DNA of 64,000 nucleotides from Nocardiopsis prasina DSM 43845 (GTDB lineage: Bacteria; Actinomycetota; Actinomycetes; Streptosporangiales; Streptosporangiaceae). The translations under genes were made by a program, and so were the position numbers. This document shows, piece by piece, positions 1-7,815 of the stretch (the stretch's first letter is position 1; each line of letters begins with the position of its first letter). The notes under the pieces were generated by a model. It searched no databases, was not told the DNA's origin, and saw only the letters and a program-made list of their open reading frames with translations. The stretch covers positions 5,116-69,115 of the forward strand of contig NZ_ANAE01000127.1 in assembly GCF_000341265.1 (NCBI RefSeq), written 5' to 3'.

Positions 1-11
1 CGAGGCATGAG

Positions 12-41
12 GAAGGGGGCGTCCCGGTGGGCGCCCCCTTC
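12..41. terminator. Bidirectional hairpin terminator
   Basis: A 10-bp perfect stem (12-21 pairing with 32-41) of G5/C5 type with a 10-nt loop. It lies just past the stop of the minus-strand MFS gene. It probably also ends a plus-strand gene lying left of the window. Confidence 0.7.
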
Positions 42-61
42 GTCGTGTTCTCCGCGTCCGT

Positions 62-1510
62 TCAGGTGTCCGTGGGCAGGCGGCGGACGTTGCTGCCCCG
101 GATGCCCGAACCGAACTCGCCGCTCTTCCTCGGGTAGGGCAGGTTCCCGGAGGTTCCGGGGGCACGCTCCGGGACCGGGATGACCGGGGCGCCGGGGAGC
201 GGTTTCCCGGCGCTCTCCCTCATCCGCCAGACCACGACGAGTCCGATGACGCTCGCGGCCATCACCAACCAGGCGGGGGAGTACGGGTTCCCGGTGGCCT
301 GCACCAACGACTCCGAGATCAGCGGGGTGGTGCCGCCGAACAGCGCCACCGAGATGTTGAAGCTGATGGCCAGGGCGCCGTAGCGGACCTTGGTCGGGAA
401 GAAGGCCGGGAGCGAGGCGGGGCCCGCGCCGGAGAAGTGCACCAGGGTGAAGGCCAGGACCAGCACGCCCAGGGCCGCCGCCCACGCGGTGCCCTGTTGC
501 AGCAGCCAGAAGGCGGGCAGCGACAGCAGGAGCCCGAAGAAGCAGCCGGACATCAGGATGGGCCTGCGGCCCACCCGGTCGCTCATGAAACCGAACAGCG
601 TCACGGTGGCCAGCATGAAGATCATGGCCCCCAGGGTCACCACCAGGGCCAGGGTTGAGCTGTACCCCAGCACCGCCTCGAGGTAGGTGGGCATGTAGGC
701 GGTCACCATGTAGTTGTTGACGTTGAAGACCATGACCAGGCCGATGCACAGGACGATGGCGTGCCACTGGCCGACGATCGTCTCCTTGAGCTGGCCCTTG
801 CGGCGCTCGCCCTCCTCGTCCTTGGCGAAACCGTCGGTGTTCTGGTTGTAGACCGGGGTCTCCTCCAGCTTCACCCGCAGGTAGAGACCGATGGCGCCCA
901 GTGGCAGGGCCAGCAGGAACGGGATGCGCCAGCCCCAGTCCTGCATGGTGTCGGTACCCAGGAGCAGGGTCATCACCGTGACGATGGAGGCGCCGCCGAT
1001 GTAACCGCTGACCGTGCCGAACTCCAGCCACGAGGAGAGGAACCCCCGTCGCTTGTCCGGGGAGTACTCGGCGATGAACGTGGTGGCGCCGCCGTACTCG
1101 CCGCCCGTGGAGAAGCCCTGGAGCATGCGGGCGACCAGCAACAGGATCGGCGCGACGATACCGATGGTCGCGGCCGAGGGGATCAGGCCGATCGAGAAGG
1201 TGCTGACCGCCATGAGCAGCATGGTGGCGGCCAGGACGCGCTTGCGGCCGATCCGGTCACCGAGCGGGCCGAAGAACATGCCGCCGAGCGGACGGACCAG
1301 GAAGGCCGCGGCGAACGTCGTGAACGTCGCGATGAGCTGCACGCCGGCCGACTGCGAGGGGTAGAAGACCAGGCCGATCGTCACGGCCAGGTAGCTGTAG
1401 ACACCGAAGTCGTACCACTCGGTCGCGTTGCCGATCGCCGCCGCGACCACGGCCTTCCGCGTGGTCCTGTGCTCCGTCTTCAGGGTCGGCTGGCCCGGTT
1501 GTTCGCTCAC
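62..1510 (-). CDS. MFS transporter, metabolite:H+ symporter (ProP-like) family
   Basis: A 482-residue, 12-helix permease of the MHS family, the group that includes ProP and shikimate/dicarboxylate symporters. It should take up a small polar metabolite with protons across the cytoplasmic membrane. Early residues NATEWYDFGVYSY are typical of the family. The loop 2-3 signature GDRIGRKR and the conserved RMLQGFSTGGEYGG segment are present, and a second GRRP loop lies between helices 8 and 9. I chose the GTG at 1510 because a G-rich Shine-Dalgarno stretch lies just before it; a start six codons upstream is open but has no such site. The gene stands alone, divergent from the DUF523 gene. Substrate unknown. 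Confidence 0.9.
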   Translation of the reverse strand: MSEQPGQPTLKTEHRTTRKAVVAAAIGNATEWYDFGVYSYLAVTIGLVFYPSQSAGVQLIATFTTFAAAFLVRPLGGMFFGPLGDRIGRKRVLAATMLLMAVSTFSIGLIPSAATIGIVAPILLLVARMLQGFSTGGEYGGATTFIAEYSPDKRRGFLSSWLEFGTVSGYIGGASIVTVMTLLLGTDTMQDWGWRIPFLLALPLGAIGLYLRVKLEETPVYNQNTDGFAKDEEGERRKGQLKETIVGQWHAIVLCIGLVMVFNVNNYMVTAYMPTYLEAVLGYSSTLALVVTLGAMIFMLATVTLFGFMSDRVGRRPILMSGCFFGLLLSLPAFWLLQQGTAWAAALGVLVLAFTLVHFSGAGPASLPAFFPTKVRYGALAISFNISVALFGGTTPLISESLVQATGNPYSPAWLVMAASVIGLVVVWRMRESAGKPLPGAPVIPVPERAPGTSGNLPYPRKSGEFGSGIRGSNVRRLPTDT

Positions 1511-1608
1511 TTCTCCCCCTCGGTGCAATCACCTGACGTACATAGACAAGCACTTTGGGTGGCGGAAGCGTGGGAGGTGTACGTGTCCAGCGGCGGTAGC
1601 GTGGCCTC

Positions 1609-2106
1609 ATGCGTAAAGTGCTGGTCAGCGCCTGCCTGATGGGGCGCAGGGTCCGTTACGACGGTCGGGCCAAGCCGGTGGGGGACGACACCGTCACCCG
1701 CTGGCGGGAGGAGGGCCGCCTGGTCGTGCACTGCCCGGAGATCGCCGGGGGGCTGCCGGTCCCCAGGCCTCCCGCCGAGATCGAACCCGGCGCGGACGCC
1801 ACCGACGTGCTCGCCGGGCGGGCCCGGATCCGCACGCCTGAGGGCGTGGACGTCACCGACCACTTCGTCTCCGGCGCGCGGGCGGCGCTGGCCACCGCGC
1901 GGACGCACGGCGTGGTGGTGGCGGTGCTCAAGGAGTCCAGCCCCTCGTGTGGCACCAGCGAGGTGTACGACGGGGCCTTCGAGGGACGCAAGGTGCCCGG
2001 CGAGGGCGTGACGGCGCACCTGCTCCGTGAGAACGGGGTGGCGGTGTTCAACGAGGACGAGGTCGCGCAGGCAGCCGAGCGCCTGCGGGCCCTGGAGGCG
2101 GGCTGA
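1609..2106 (+). CDS. DUF523 / TudS-like [4Fe-4S] desulfidase family protein
   Basis: A 165-residue cytoplasmic protein covering the whole DUF523 family. Members of this family (TudS) use a [4Fe-4S] cluster held by three cysteines to remove sulfur from thiouracil or 4-thio-UMP. The three expected cysteines are visible: C9 in SACLMG, C42 in HCPE and C114 in ESSPSCG. The ATG start leaves about 100 nt to the divergent MFS gene. A G-C hairpin follows the stop. The fold assignment is firm; the thiouracil activity comes from family knowledge and is not proven for this branch. Confidence 0.85.
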   Translation: MRKVLVSACLMGRRVRYDGRAKPVGDDTVTRWREEGRLVVHCPEIAGGLPVPRPPAEIEPGADATDVLAGRARIRTPEGVDVTDHFVSGARAALATARTHGVVVAVLKESSPSCGTSEVYDGAFEGRKVPGEGVTAHLLRENGVAVFNEDEVAQAAERLRALEAG

Positions 2107-2132
2107 GGGGGCGCCGGTGCGGCGACGCCCCC
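2107..2132. terminator. Bidirectional hairpin terminator
   Basis: A 7-bp G/C stem (2107-2113 with 2126-2132) between the convergent DUF523 and RibD-like genes. Confidence 0.55.
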
Positions 2133-2137
2133 CTTGG

Positions 2138-2695
2138 TCAGTCCTTCACGACCTCGTAGCGCAAGCAGGCGAAGGCTCCCATGAGCTTGGCCTCCAGGGG
2201 CCGCAGCGACACCCGTCCGTCCAGCAGGGGTGCGCCCCCGCCCAGACTCACCGGGGCCACCGACACCGACACCTCGTCCAGCAGCCCCAGCCTGGCCAGG
2301 TCCGCGGCGATCCGTCCGCCGCCGACCACCCAGATGTCACGGCCGTCCGCGGCCCGCGCCATCTCGGCGTGCAGGTCCCGTAGCTCCTGGTCGGTGTCGG
2401 CACTGGTGAAGCGGAGGTCGCCCTCGAGCCGGGGCAGCTCCCGGTGGGTGAGCACCCAGGTGGGCGCCTCGTACGGCCAGGGTTTGTCACCCTCGTACTT
2501 GTGGATCCACTCGTAGGTGGTCGCCCCCATGACGATCGCCCCGGCGTTCCTGATGAACTCGGCGGTCTCGTCGATCGCCCCGCTGCCCTCCTCTCCCTCC
2601 TGTGCTCCCTCCACGGCGAACAGCCAGTCCAGCGAGTTGTCCCGGTCGGCGATGAACCCGTCCAGACTTGTGGCGGTCTCGTACACGGTCCTCAT
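2138..2695 (-). CDS. RibD C-terminal / dihydrofolate-reductase-like protein
   Basis: A 185-residue protein of the RibD_C (DHFR-fold) family, expected to be an NADPH-dependent reductase of unknown substrate. It begins MRTVYETATSLDGFIAD, the usual family start. It then shows VMGATTYEW, a WVLTHRELP strand and IWVVGGGRIAADL, the dinucleotide-binding glycine loop. Its ATG overlaps the stop of the upstream AraC-DinB gene (ATGA), so the two are translationally coupled. Family members are common near regulators in actinomycetes without known function. This one is unlikely to be a true FolA. Confidence 0.85.
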   Translation of the reverse strand: MRTVYETATSLDGFIADRDNSLDWLFAVEGAQEGEEGSGAIDETAEFIRNAGAIVMGATTYEWIHKYEGDKPWPYEAPTWVLTHRELPRLEGDLRFTSADTDQELRDLHAEMARAADGRDIWVVGGGRIAADLARLGLLDEVSVSVAPVSLGGGAPLLDGRVSLRPLEAKLMGAFACLRYEVVKD

Positions 2696-3645
2696 ACTGT
2701 GTCTCCCCGTTTCCTCGGTGCTTCGTAGCGTTCCGGCAACCACTCCAGGGGGTCGCCCTGGTCGACCTCCACCCCCGCCTCCCGCAGCATGTGGCGGACG
2801 TTCTGCCTGCGATGAGCGGAGTAGGTGAGCACGTGTGCCACCACCCCGCCGAGCAGGAAGCTCTCCGGCGGGTCGCACAGGGCGTCGATGAGTCGGTCAC
2901 GCCAGGCGTCCCGGCGTCCGATGTCCGTGACCACGGCGATCCAGCGCGCCCCGGCCCTCTCATGCCTGATCCGCAGCGACTCCGGGTCGTCCGCCCCGTG
3001 CCCGGGTGTGTCCGCGCCCTCGATGGAGGCGAGCCACGACTCCTTGGTGCCCACCAGGTGGTCCAGGATCGCGGCGATGGAACCCTCGGGTCCGTCCCAG
3101 GACAGGACGGTCCGCTCCTCCCGTACCCTGCGGTACTCCTCCTCGGGCAGTGCGGCGGCGAGCCGGATGAGGTGCGCGGTGTCGTCCACGTCGTGGTGGG
3201 TCTGGAGCGCGGTCACGTCCATGCCGGGGTGTCCCCTCTGGTTCTCCTCGACCCACAGGTGGATCGGTGGGTGGAAGTGGACGCCGTTCGGTGCGGGCAG
3301 CCACCGGCCGCTGCCTGCCGTGGTGGCGCTCGGCGGGTGCCCGAAGGACCGGGCGAAGGCCCGCGTGAACCCCTCCACGGAGGCGTACCCTGCCTCGAAG
3401 GCCGCGTCGGTGACGCTGCTGCCCTGCCCGATCCGCCAGGCGGCCCGTTCCAGCAGGACCCTCCGACGCAGAGCCACCGGTGACTCCCCGGTGTCCCGGG
3501 ACAGCTGACGGCTGAAGTGGAACGGGGAGGCGTGTGCCTGCCCGGCCATCTCGCTCAGGCGGGTGTTGTCCTCGTCCAGGACCGCGTCGAGCAGCTCCCG
3601 CAGACGGTCCCGCCCGGAGGGGGATTCGGTGGTGGGTTCGGTCAT
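2692..3645 (-). CDS. AraC-type HTH regulator fused to a DinB-like domain
   Basis: A 317-residue fusion. Residues 1-105 are an AraC/XylS double helix-turn-helix with the typical AFEAGYASVEGFTRAFARSFGHPP second HTH in shorter form. The rest is a DinB-like four-helix bundle; the segments AILDHLVGTKESW and HVLTYSAHRRQN supply metal-binding histidines of the DinB/DUF664 type. DinB-family domains in actinomycetes often bind a thiol such as mycothiol, so this may be a ligand-sensing regulator. Stop and start overlap with the downstream reductase gene. The start is the ATG at 3645; longer in-frame extensions lack a ribosome site. Confidence 0.8.
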   Translation of the reverse strand: MTEPTTESPSGRDRLRELLDAVLDEDNTRLSEMAGQAHASPFHFSRQLSRDTGESPVALRRRVLLERAAWRIGQGSSVTDAAFEAGYASVEGFTRAFARSFGHPPSATTAGSGRWLPAPNGVHFHPPIHLWVEENQRGHPGMDVTALQTHHDVDDTAHLIRLAAALPEEEYRRVREERTVLSWDGPEGSIAAILDHLVGTKESWLASIEGADTPGHGADDPESLRIRHERAGARWIAVVTDIGRRDAWRDRLIDALCDPPESFLLGGVVAHVLTYSAHRRQNVRHMLREAGVEVDQGDPLEWLPERYEAPRKRGDTV

Positions 3646-3788
3646 GTGACCAGTATGTTCCGGGGGCCCTCGCCCGCGCTTGACCGTTCTTGCGCAGTGT
3701 CTGTGGCCGACGGTTCCGCACCCGCCGGAAGCGCCGCGAGTCGAGTCGCCGCCGGGGCCGGGTGCCCTCGCCCCGGTGCGCATCGTGG

Positions 3789-3817
3789 TGCGAACCCCCC
3801 GGAGGATGCGATAGAGT
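3789..3817 (+). promoter_or_regulatory. Candidate tRNA-Pro promoter
   Basis: A TAGAGT -10 (3812-3817) lies 17 nt after a weak TGCGAA -35. The same geometry recurs before the second tRNA-Pro copy, 41-42 nt ahead of the mature 5' end in both. Surrounding bases are also alike. Confidence 0.45.
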
Positions 3818-3858
3818 CTTCCCCGTTGGCGGCGCCGCATACGGCGTTGCCCAGCGGC

Positions 3859-3932
<74 letters not shown>

Positions 3933-3938
3933 CAAACG

Positions 3939-3966
3939 AAGGGCGTTCACTCAGGTGGACGCCCTT
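3939..3966 (+). terminator. tRNA-Pro terminator hairpin
   Basis: 12-bp stem with one T-G pair and loop TCAG, 6 nt after the tRNA. A nearly identical hairpin follows the displaced tRNA half at 23373-23400. Confidence 0.75.
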
Positions 3967-4320
3967 TCGCATGTCCGGGAGCGGATGGGCGACTCGCCAC
4001 TGTCATCGGCGGCGTCTCCGCTGTCTGGACCGGCCAGCGTCGGGCGGGGATCGAGGACGGCGCCGCCCTCGCGTCCGCACGGCCCGACGGGGCCGTGCGA
4101 GCACGCCGTGCAACCCCTCGTGGGCTCGCAGCGTTCCCTCCCTGCCAGGTGTGTGCCCGTGCGCTCCGAAGCCGGTGGGGTCGAAACGCGTGGCCACGCC
4201 GGGGGATCGGAGAACCCGGAGGACACTGGTGGCGCGAGGGGGCCGACGACTCCGGGCCCACCGGTCGCCTCATGCGGAGTCTTCCGCGCCCCACCACCGA
4301 AGTCCAGGAGAGCACCCGAC
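3967..4320. other. Intergenic region, no gene seen
   Basis: 354 nt between the tRNA terminator and the PAP2-like gene. Open frames here have no family resemblance or ribosome site. I see only the Shine-Dalgarno (AGGAGA) of the next gene at its right end. Confidence 0.6.
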
Positions 4321-4929
4321 ATGACCACTCCGACTCCCGGCCGTCGCACGGGCGAGCGCGCCGCCCGCCTGGTCACCGAGGTCTTCGCTCCCGGCGTCCT
4401 GGTCGTGGTCATCCTTCTGGCTGTGGGCTGGTACAGCGCTCCCGGCCCGTCCGGCCTGGGCTGGGGGCTGCTGGCCGCGCTGTTCTGCGGCATCGTTCCC
4501 TACGGCATCCTCATCGTCGGCGCGCGGCTGGGCTGGTGGAGCGACCACCACGTGGGGGACCGTAGGCAGCGCCTGGTCCCGCTGGCCATCATCATCGTCT
4601 GTGTCACCGCTGGTATCTCGACCCTGGTCTTCCTGGGGGCTCCGCGGCCGATGGTCGCGCTGGTCGCGGCGATACTGGTCACCCTGTTCGTCACGTTGGC
4701 CATCACTGTGGCCGCCCGGTGGAAGATCTCGGTGCACACCGCCGTGGCCGGGGGAGTGGTCGTGCTTCTGGCGCTCACCTACGGCTTGTACACGCTGGCC
4801 CTGGTGCCGCTGGTCGGGCTCGTGGCCTGGTCCCGGGTGCGGCTGCGCGACCACACCGTCACCCAGGTGATCGCGGGGGCCGCCCTGGGTGCGGGGCTGG
4901 CGGGCCCGCTCTTCCATCTGTTCACCTAG
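4321..4929 (+). CDS. PAP2-superfamily membrane protein
   Basis: A 202-residue integral membrane protein with about six helices, like short PAP2 (type 2 phosphatidic acid phosphatase) proteins. Two late PAP2-like motifs can be seen: KISVHTAVAGG (residues about 141-151) and the R...HTVTQVIAGAALGA stretch near the C-terminus. The first motif (KxxxxxxRP) is only loosely matched by DRRQRLVP. Catalysis on lipid phosphates is therefore uncertain. An AGGAGA site precedes the ATG. The gene is monocistronic by appearance. Confidence 0.7.
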   Translation: MTTPTPGRRTGERAARLVTEVFAPGVLVVVILLAVGWYSAPGPSGLGWGLLAALFCGIVPYGILIVGARLGWWSDHHVGDRRQRLVPLAIIIVCVTAGISTLVFLGAPRPMVALVAAILVTLFVTLAITVAARWKISVHTAVAGGVVVLLALTYGLYTLALVPLVGLVAWSRVRLRDHTVTQVIAGAALGAGLAGPLFHLFT

Positions 4930-4968
4930 CGGGCGGCGCCCGGTTGACAGCCCCATTTCAGAGTAAAT

Positions 4969-5526
4969 ATGTCCTCCCTGATCGTCGAGGCGACGCAGGC
5001 GATCACCGACGACGAGGAGCAGTCCAGGGACTCGGCCTCCTGGTTCAGGACCCCCCGCTCCGATGTCGACCACCACCGCGACGGCATCACCCTCGACGCG
5101 CAGGCGCTGGACTCGTTCACCCTGGCCATGGCGAAGATCCTCCCCGAGCAGTCCCGCCAGGCCGCCGACCGGTTCTGGGTCGAGCGCACCAGATCCGAGC
5201 AGTGCCCCACGGCTGCCGCCTACGGGGTCATCACCGTCGGCGACGCCGCCGCCCTCCAGGACCAGTTCAACGGTGGGCGCGCGCTCCAGGCCGTTCACCT
5301 GGCCGCGACTCGCGCGGAGTTGGGACTCCACCCGATGAACCAGATCACCGAGCGCATTGACCGCGACCACGCGCTCGGGCAGCCCGATCAGTTCGGTTCC
5401 CGCTACGCCGACCTCCTGGGCGCGGAGGCGAAGACCCTGGTGCTCGCGTTCCGCGTCGGATATCCCGAGCGGGCGGCCATGCCCAGCCCCCGGCTGCGCC
5501 TGGACGACGTCCTGACCTCACACTGA
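4969..5526 (+). pseudogene. Truncated Acg-family nitroreductase-like gene
   Basis: 185 codons matching only the C-terminal half of the Acg/nitroreductase family (usually about 320-330 residues). The segment DRFWVERTRSEQ, then RALQAVHLAATRAELGLHP and the closing LAFRVGYPERA...PSPRLRLDDVL are in the family order. The N-terminal FMN-binding half is missing, since the PAP2-like stop lies only 39 nt upstream. A TTGACA hexamer at 4944-4949 sits 19 nt ahead of the ATG. The remnant could be expressed, but a half-domain is unlikely to bind flavin. I read it as a gene that lost its 5' half. Confidence 0.6.
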
Positions 5527-5586
5527 CACCCCGTCGCTGCTGGGGGCGGTGGCTGACCACGGGCTCATCCGGTCGAGCGCGGCCCC

Positions 5587-6405
5587 TCAGCGGGCGGCGG
5601 CGTCGAGGTGGGTGACGTAGGCGTTCATGGCGTGGTCGCGCAGCGCGTCCACTCCCAGGGAGAAGGGATCGGCCGTGTGTCCCCGCACTGAGTCGGCCAG
5701 GCCTCCCAGCACCGACATCGGCTTCTCGTGTACCCGCCCGGCGGCGTCGATGTGCCGCACCTCGGAGACGTGGCGGAAGACCGGCTCGGGCGGGACATGG
5801 GCGACCACGTCGTTGTTGTTGACGAAGCGGTACATCCGTCCGCGGAACACCTCTTCGTAGGCCCTGGCCAGGGTGGCGTCGCAGGTCCGGGGCTGCCCGA
5901 ACGTGTAGACGCCGTCCGCCAGGACGCCGTCGGCGAAGTGCAGGCGCGCGGCGGCCAGCATGGCCAGGGCGCCGCCGAGGCTGTGCCCGGTGACCCACAC
6001 CGTCTGTTCGGCGTCGCGGAACTCCCGCAGGGCGGTCGACAGGTCCGTGTAGACAGCGTCCAGCGCGCGCTGGAAACCCCAGTGCACCCTGCCTTCGCAG
6101 GAGCGCTCGGGGACCGGGGGAGTGTTGATGTCGGAGAGCCAGTCGCGGATCTGTTCGGGCTCGGTTCCCCGGAAGGCGATGACGATCATGTGATCACCCG
6201 CCATCACGTAGGCCTGGGTGTCCTCCAGGGGAAAGGGTGGTGAGAAGGCCACCCGGAAGGAGCGCACGCGGTCGAATCCCCACTCCCGCGCGGTGCGCTC
6301 CACCGCGTCGTCGTCCCTGTAGGCCAGTCGCGCGGCGTGGGCCAGGGAGCGCACGTGCGACAGCTCGTAGTCCCTGACGGTGTGGTCGAAGGTGATCGTG
6401 GTCAT
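5587..6405 (-). CDS. Class 3 (Lipase_3) family alpha/beta-hydrolase
   Basis: A 272-residue lipase-family protein. The nucleophile elbow is GHSLGG (S142), the acid is probably D199 in NNNDVVAHVP, and the histidine is H258 in DHAMNAY. An IAFRGTEPEQIRDWL oxyanion-side segment is also typical of fungal-type class 3 lipases. No signal peptide is visible at the chosen ATG (6405), so it is probably cytoplasmic. It is divergent from the RidA gene; the 167-nt spacer would hold both promoters. Substrate unknown. Confidence 0.85.
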   Translation of the reverse strand: MTTITFDHTVRDYELSHVRSLAHAARLAYRDDDAVERTAREWGFDRVRSFRVAFSPPFPLEDTQAYVMAGDHMIVIAFRGTEPEQIRDWLSDINTPPVPERSCEGRVHWGFQRALDAVYTDLSTALREFRDAEQTVWVTGHSLGGALAMLAAARLHFADGVLADGVYTFGQPRTCDATLARAYEEVFRGRMYRFVNNNDVVAHVPPEPVFRHVSEVRHIDAAGRVHEKPMSVLGGLADSVRGHTADPFSLGVDALRDHAMNAYVTHLDAAAR

Positions 6406-6572
6406 CCCTGTACTCCCGAGCGCGTCGATGTCGTCACCATCTGTAACACCATCGCTGCCTTCGAGGGGCCTGTTCGCGCAGCTCCTCCGGGCGGTGAGCG
6501 GGTAATTCGCTGGGTTTGCCCAGGCTGGACCGCTAACGTTCCTGGTGTTCGCCCTTCCTACTGGAGACATCC

Positions 6573-6980
6573 ATGAACAGCGCAGTGACCCTGATCCGTT
6601 CCGCCGCACTCTCCGACGCCGCCGAGTACGCCTACGCGGCCACCGTTCCCGCGGGGGTGCGGCTGATCTTCCCCGCGGGATCGTGCCCCCTCAACGAGGA
6701 CGGCTCCACCGCGGCGGTCGGCGACTACGCGGGGCAGGCGGCCGTCTGTGTGGCCAACCTGCGGACCGCGCTCGCCGAGGCTGGCGCCGAACTCACCGAC
6801 GTGGTCAACACCCGGGTGCTCGTGGCCTCCACCTCCCAGGACGACCTCGTCGCCGCCTGGGAGGTGGTCCGGGACGCCTTCGGTGACCACGACGTCCCCA
6901 GCACGCTGATGGGCGTCACCGTTCTGGGCTACGACGACCAGCTGGTGGAGATCGAGGCGGTGGCCGCCGTTCGCGAGTAG
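6573..6980 (+). CDS. RidA/YjgF/UK114 family protein
   Basis: 135 residues covering the full RidA fold. RidA proteins hydrolyse reactive enamine/imine intermediates made by PLP enzymes. Visible landmarks are IFPAGSCPLNEDG near residue 32 and a VVNTRVLVAS strand. The C-terminal catalytic-type arginine region (RVLVAS) is present, but the usual IEIEAVA end is changed to VEIEAVAAVRE. It is not in an operon. A second RidA relative is encoded at 30802. Confidence 0.85.
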   Translation: MNSAVTLIRSAALSDAAEYAYAATVPAGVRLIFPAGSCPLNEDGSTAAVGDYAGQAAVCVANLRTALAEAGAELTDVVNTRVLVASTSQDDLVAAWEVVRDAFGDHDVPSTLMGVTVLGYDDQLVEIEAVAAVRE

Positions 6981-7001
6981 ACGGTCCGGGGGCTGAGGAG
7001 A

Positions 7002-7232
7002 TCACCTCCGACCGGTGGCGGTGTCGCCGTCCGGTGCCCAGCGCAGGACGTCTCCGGGTTGGCAGTCCAGAACTCGACAGATCGCGTCCAGGGTGGTGAA
7101 CCGCACCGCCTTGGCGCGGCCGTTCTTGAGGACGGCGACGTTGGCGGGGGAGATCCCGACGGCCTCGGCGAACTCCCCGACCGACATGCCGCGCCGAGCG
7201 AGTTGGACGTCGAGGTCCACGATGATCGCCAT
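7002..7232 (-). CDS. Small XRE-type HTH regulator (YozG-like)
   Basis: A 76-residue Cro/CI-type DNA-binding protein: helix-turn-helix around SVGEFAEAVGISPANVAVLKNG, ending LDCQPGDVLRW as in YozG-type regulators. The ATG overlaps the stop of the upstream DUF2975 gene (ATGA), so the pair are coupled. YozG-like proteins usually accompany DUF2975 membrane proteins. It probably binds the repeated ATCGAT element upstream of the operon and represses its own transcription (inference from the promoter overlap). Confidence 0.85.
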   Translation of the reverse strand: MAIIVDLDVQLARRGMSVGEFAEAVGISPANVAVLKNGRAKAVRFTTLDAICRVLDCQPGDVLRWAPDGDTATGRR

Positions 7233-7729
7233 CAGACCACCCCGGCCATCTCGGTCTGGAGGTGGGTCGCCTTGCGCAGGAGGCCCCGCATCAGGACGAC
7301 CATCATCGCGAAGGCCGTGCCCATGGCGGTGGTCAGGAAGGCGGCGCCGAGCGCGGCGACCGCCTCCATGTTGCCGTTGGCGAAGGGCATGTCGGTCAGG
7401 GCCAGGTGTGCCGTGACTCCGGCCGTGAGCAGTGATCCCGCGAGGCTGGCGCCGATGATGAGGTCCACCCACAGAAAGGCCCGGGTGCTGAAGAGCGTGT
7501 CGCGCCCCAGCATGCCGAGCAGCATCCACGTGGCACCCAGAGCGACCTGGACGCAGGCGACGCCCAGGATGCCCAGGATCGTGTAGGGGACGACGATCCG
7601 CTCGTACGGGGGGAAGTGGGCGGCCTCGTCGGCGATCGCGCCGGGAATGACGACGATCTGTCCGAAGAGGCCGACCAGGATCGCCCCGATGATCGCGAGG
7701 CGCAGGATGGGGGTGAGGTAGCGGTGCAT
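7232..7729 (-). CDS. DUF2975 membrane protein
   Basis: 165 residues with four predicted membrane helices (about 8-33, 45-75, 87-108 and 128-150), matching DUF2975. Function unknown. It is first in a two-gene operon with the YozG-like regulator. The ATG lies exactly at the expected transcription start of a good -35/-10 pair, so the mRNA is probably leaderless. Confidence 0.8.
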   Translation of the reverse strand: MHRYLTPILRLAIIGAILVGLFGQIVVIPGAIADEAAHFPPYERIVVPYTILGILGVACVQVALGATWMLLGMLGRDTLFSTRAFLWVDLIIGASLAGSLLTAGVTAHLALTDMPFANGNMEAVAALGAAFLTTAMGTAFAMMVVLMRGLLRKATHLQTEMAGVV

Positions 7730-7735
7730 ATATCG

Positions 7736-7764
7736 ATTATCGATAGAATCCTATCGATAGTCAA
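7736..7764 (-). promoter_or_regulatory. Leaderless promoter with overlapping ATCGAT operator repeats
   Basis: On the minus strand, TTGACT (7764-7759), a 17-nt spacer and GATAAT (7741-7736) lie with the ATG first base 7 nt beyond the -10. Three ATCGAT-centred units (7732-7737, 7739-7744 and 7753-7758) fill the core promoter, the last two as TATCGATA palindromes 15 nt apart. This is a likely autoregulatory operator for the HTH encoded in the operon. Confidence 0.7.
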
Positions 7765-7815
7765 CACATTCCATCGGGTTCGATGGCACCGCGAGCCTCA
7801 CCCGCCCCTGTCGTC

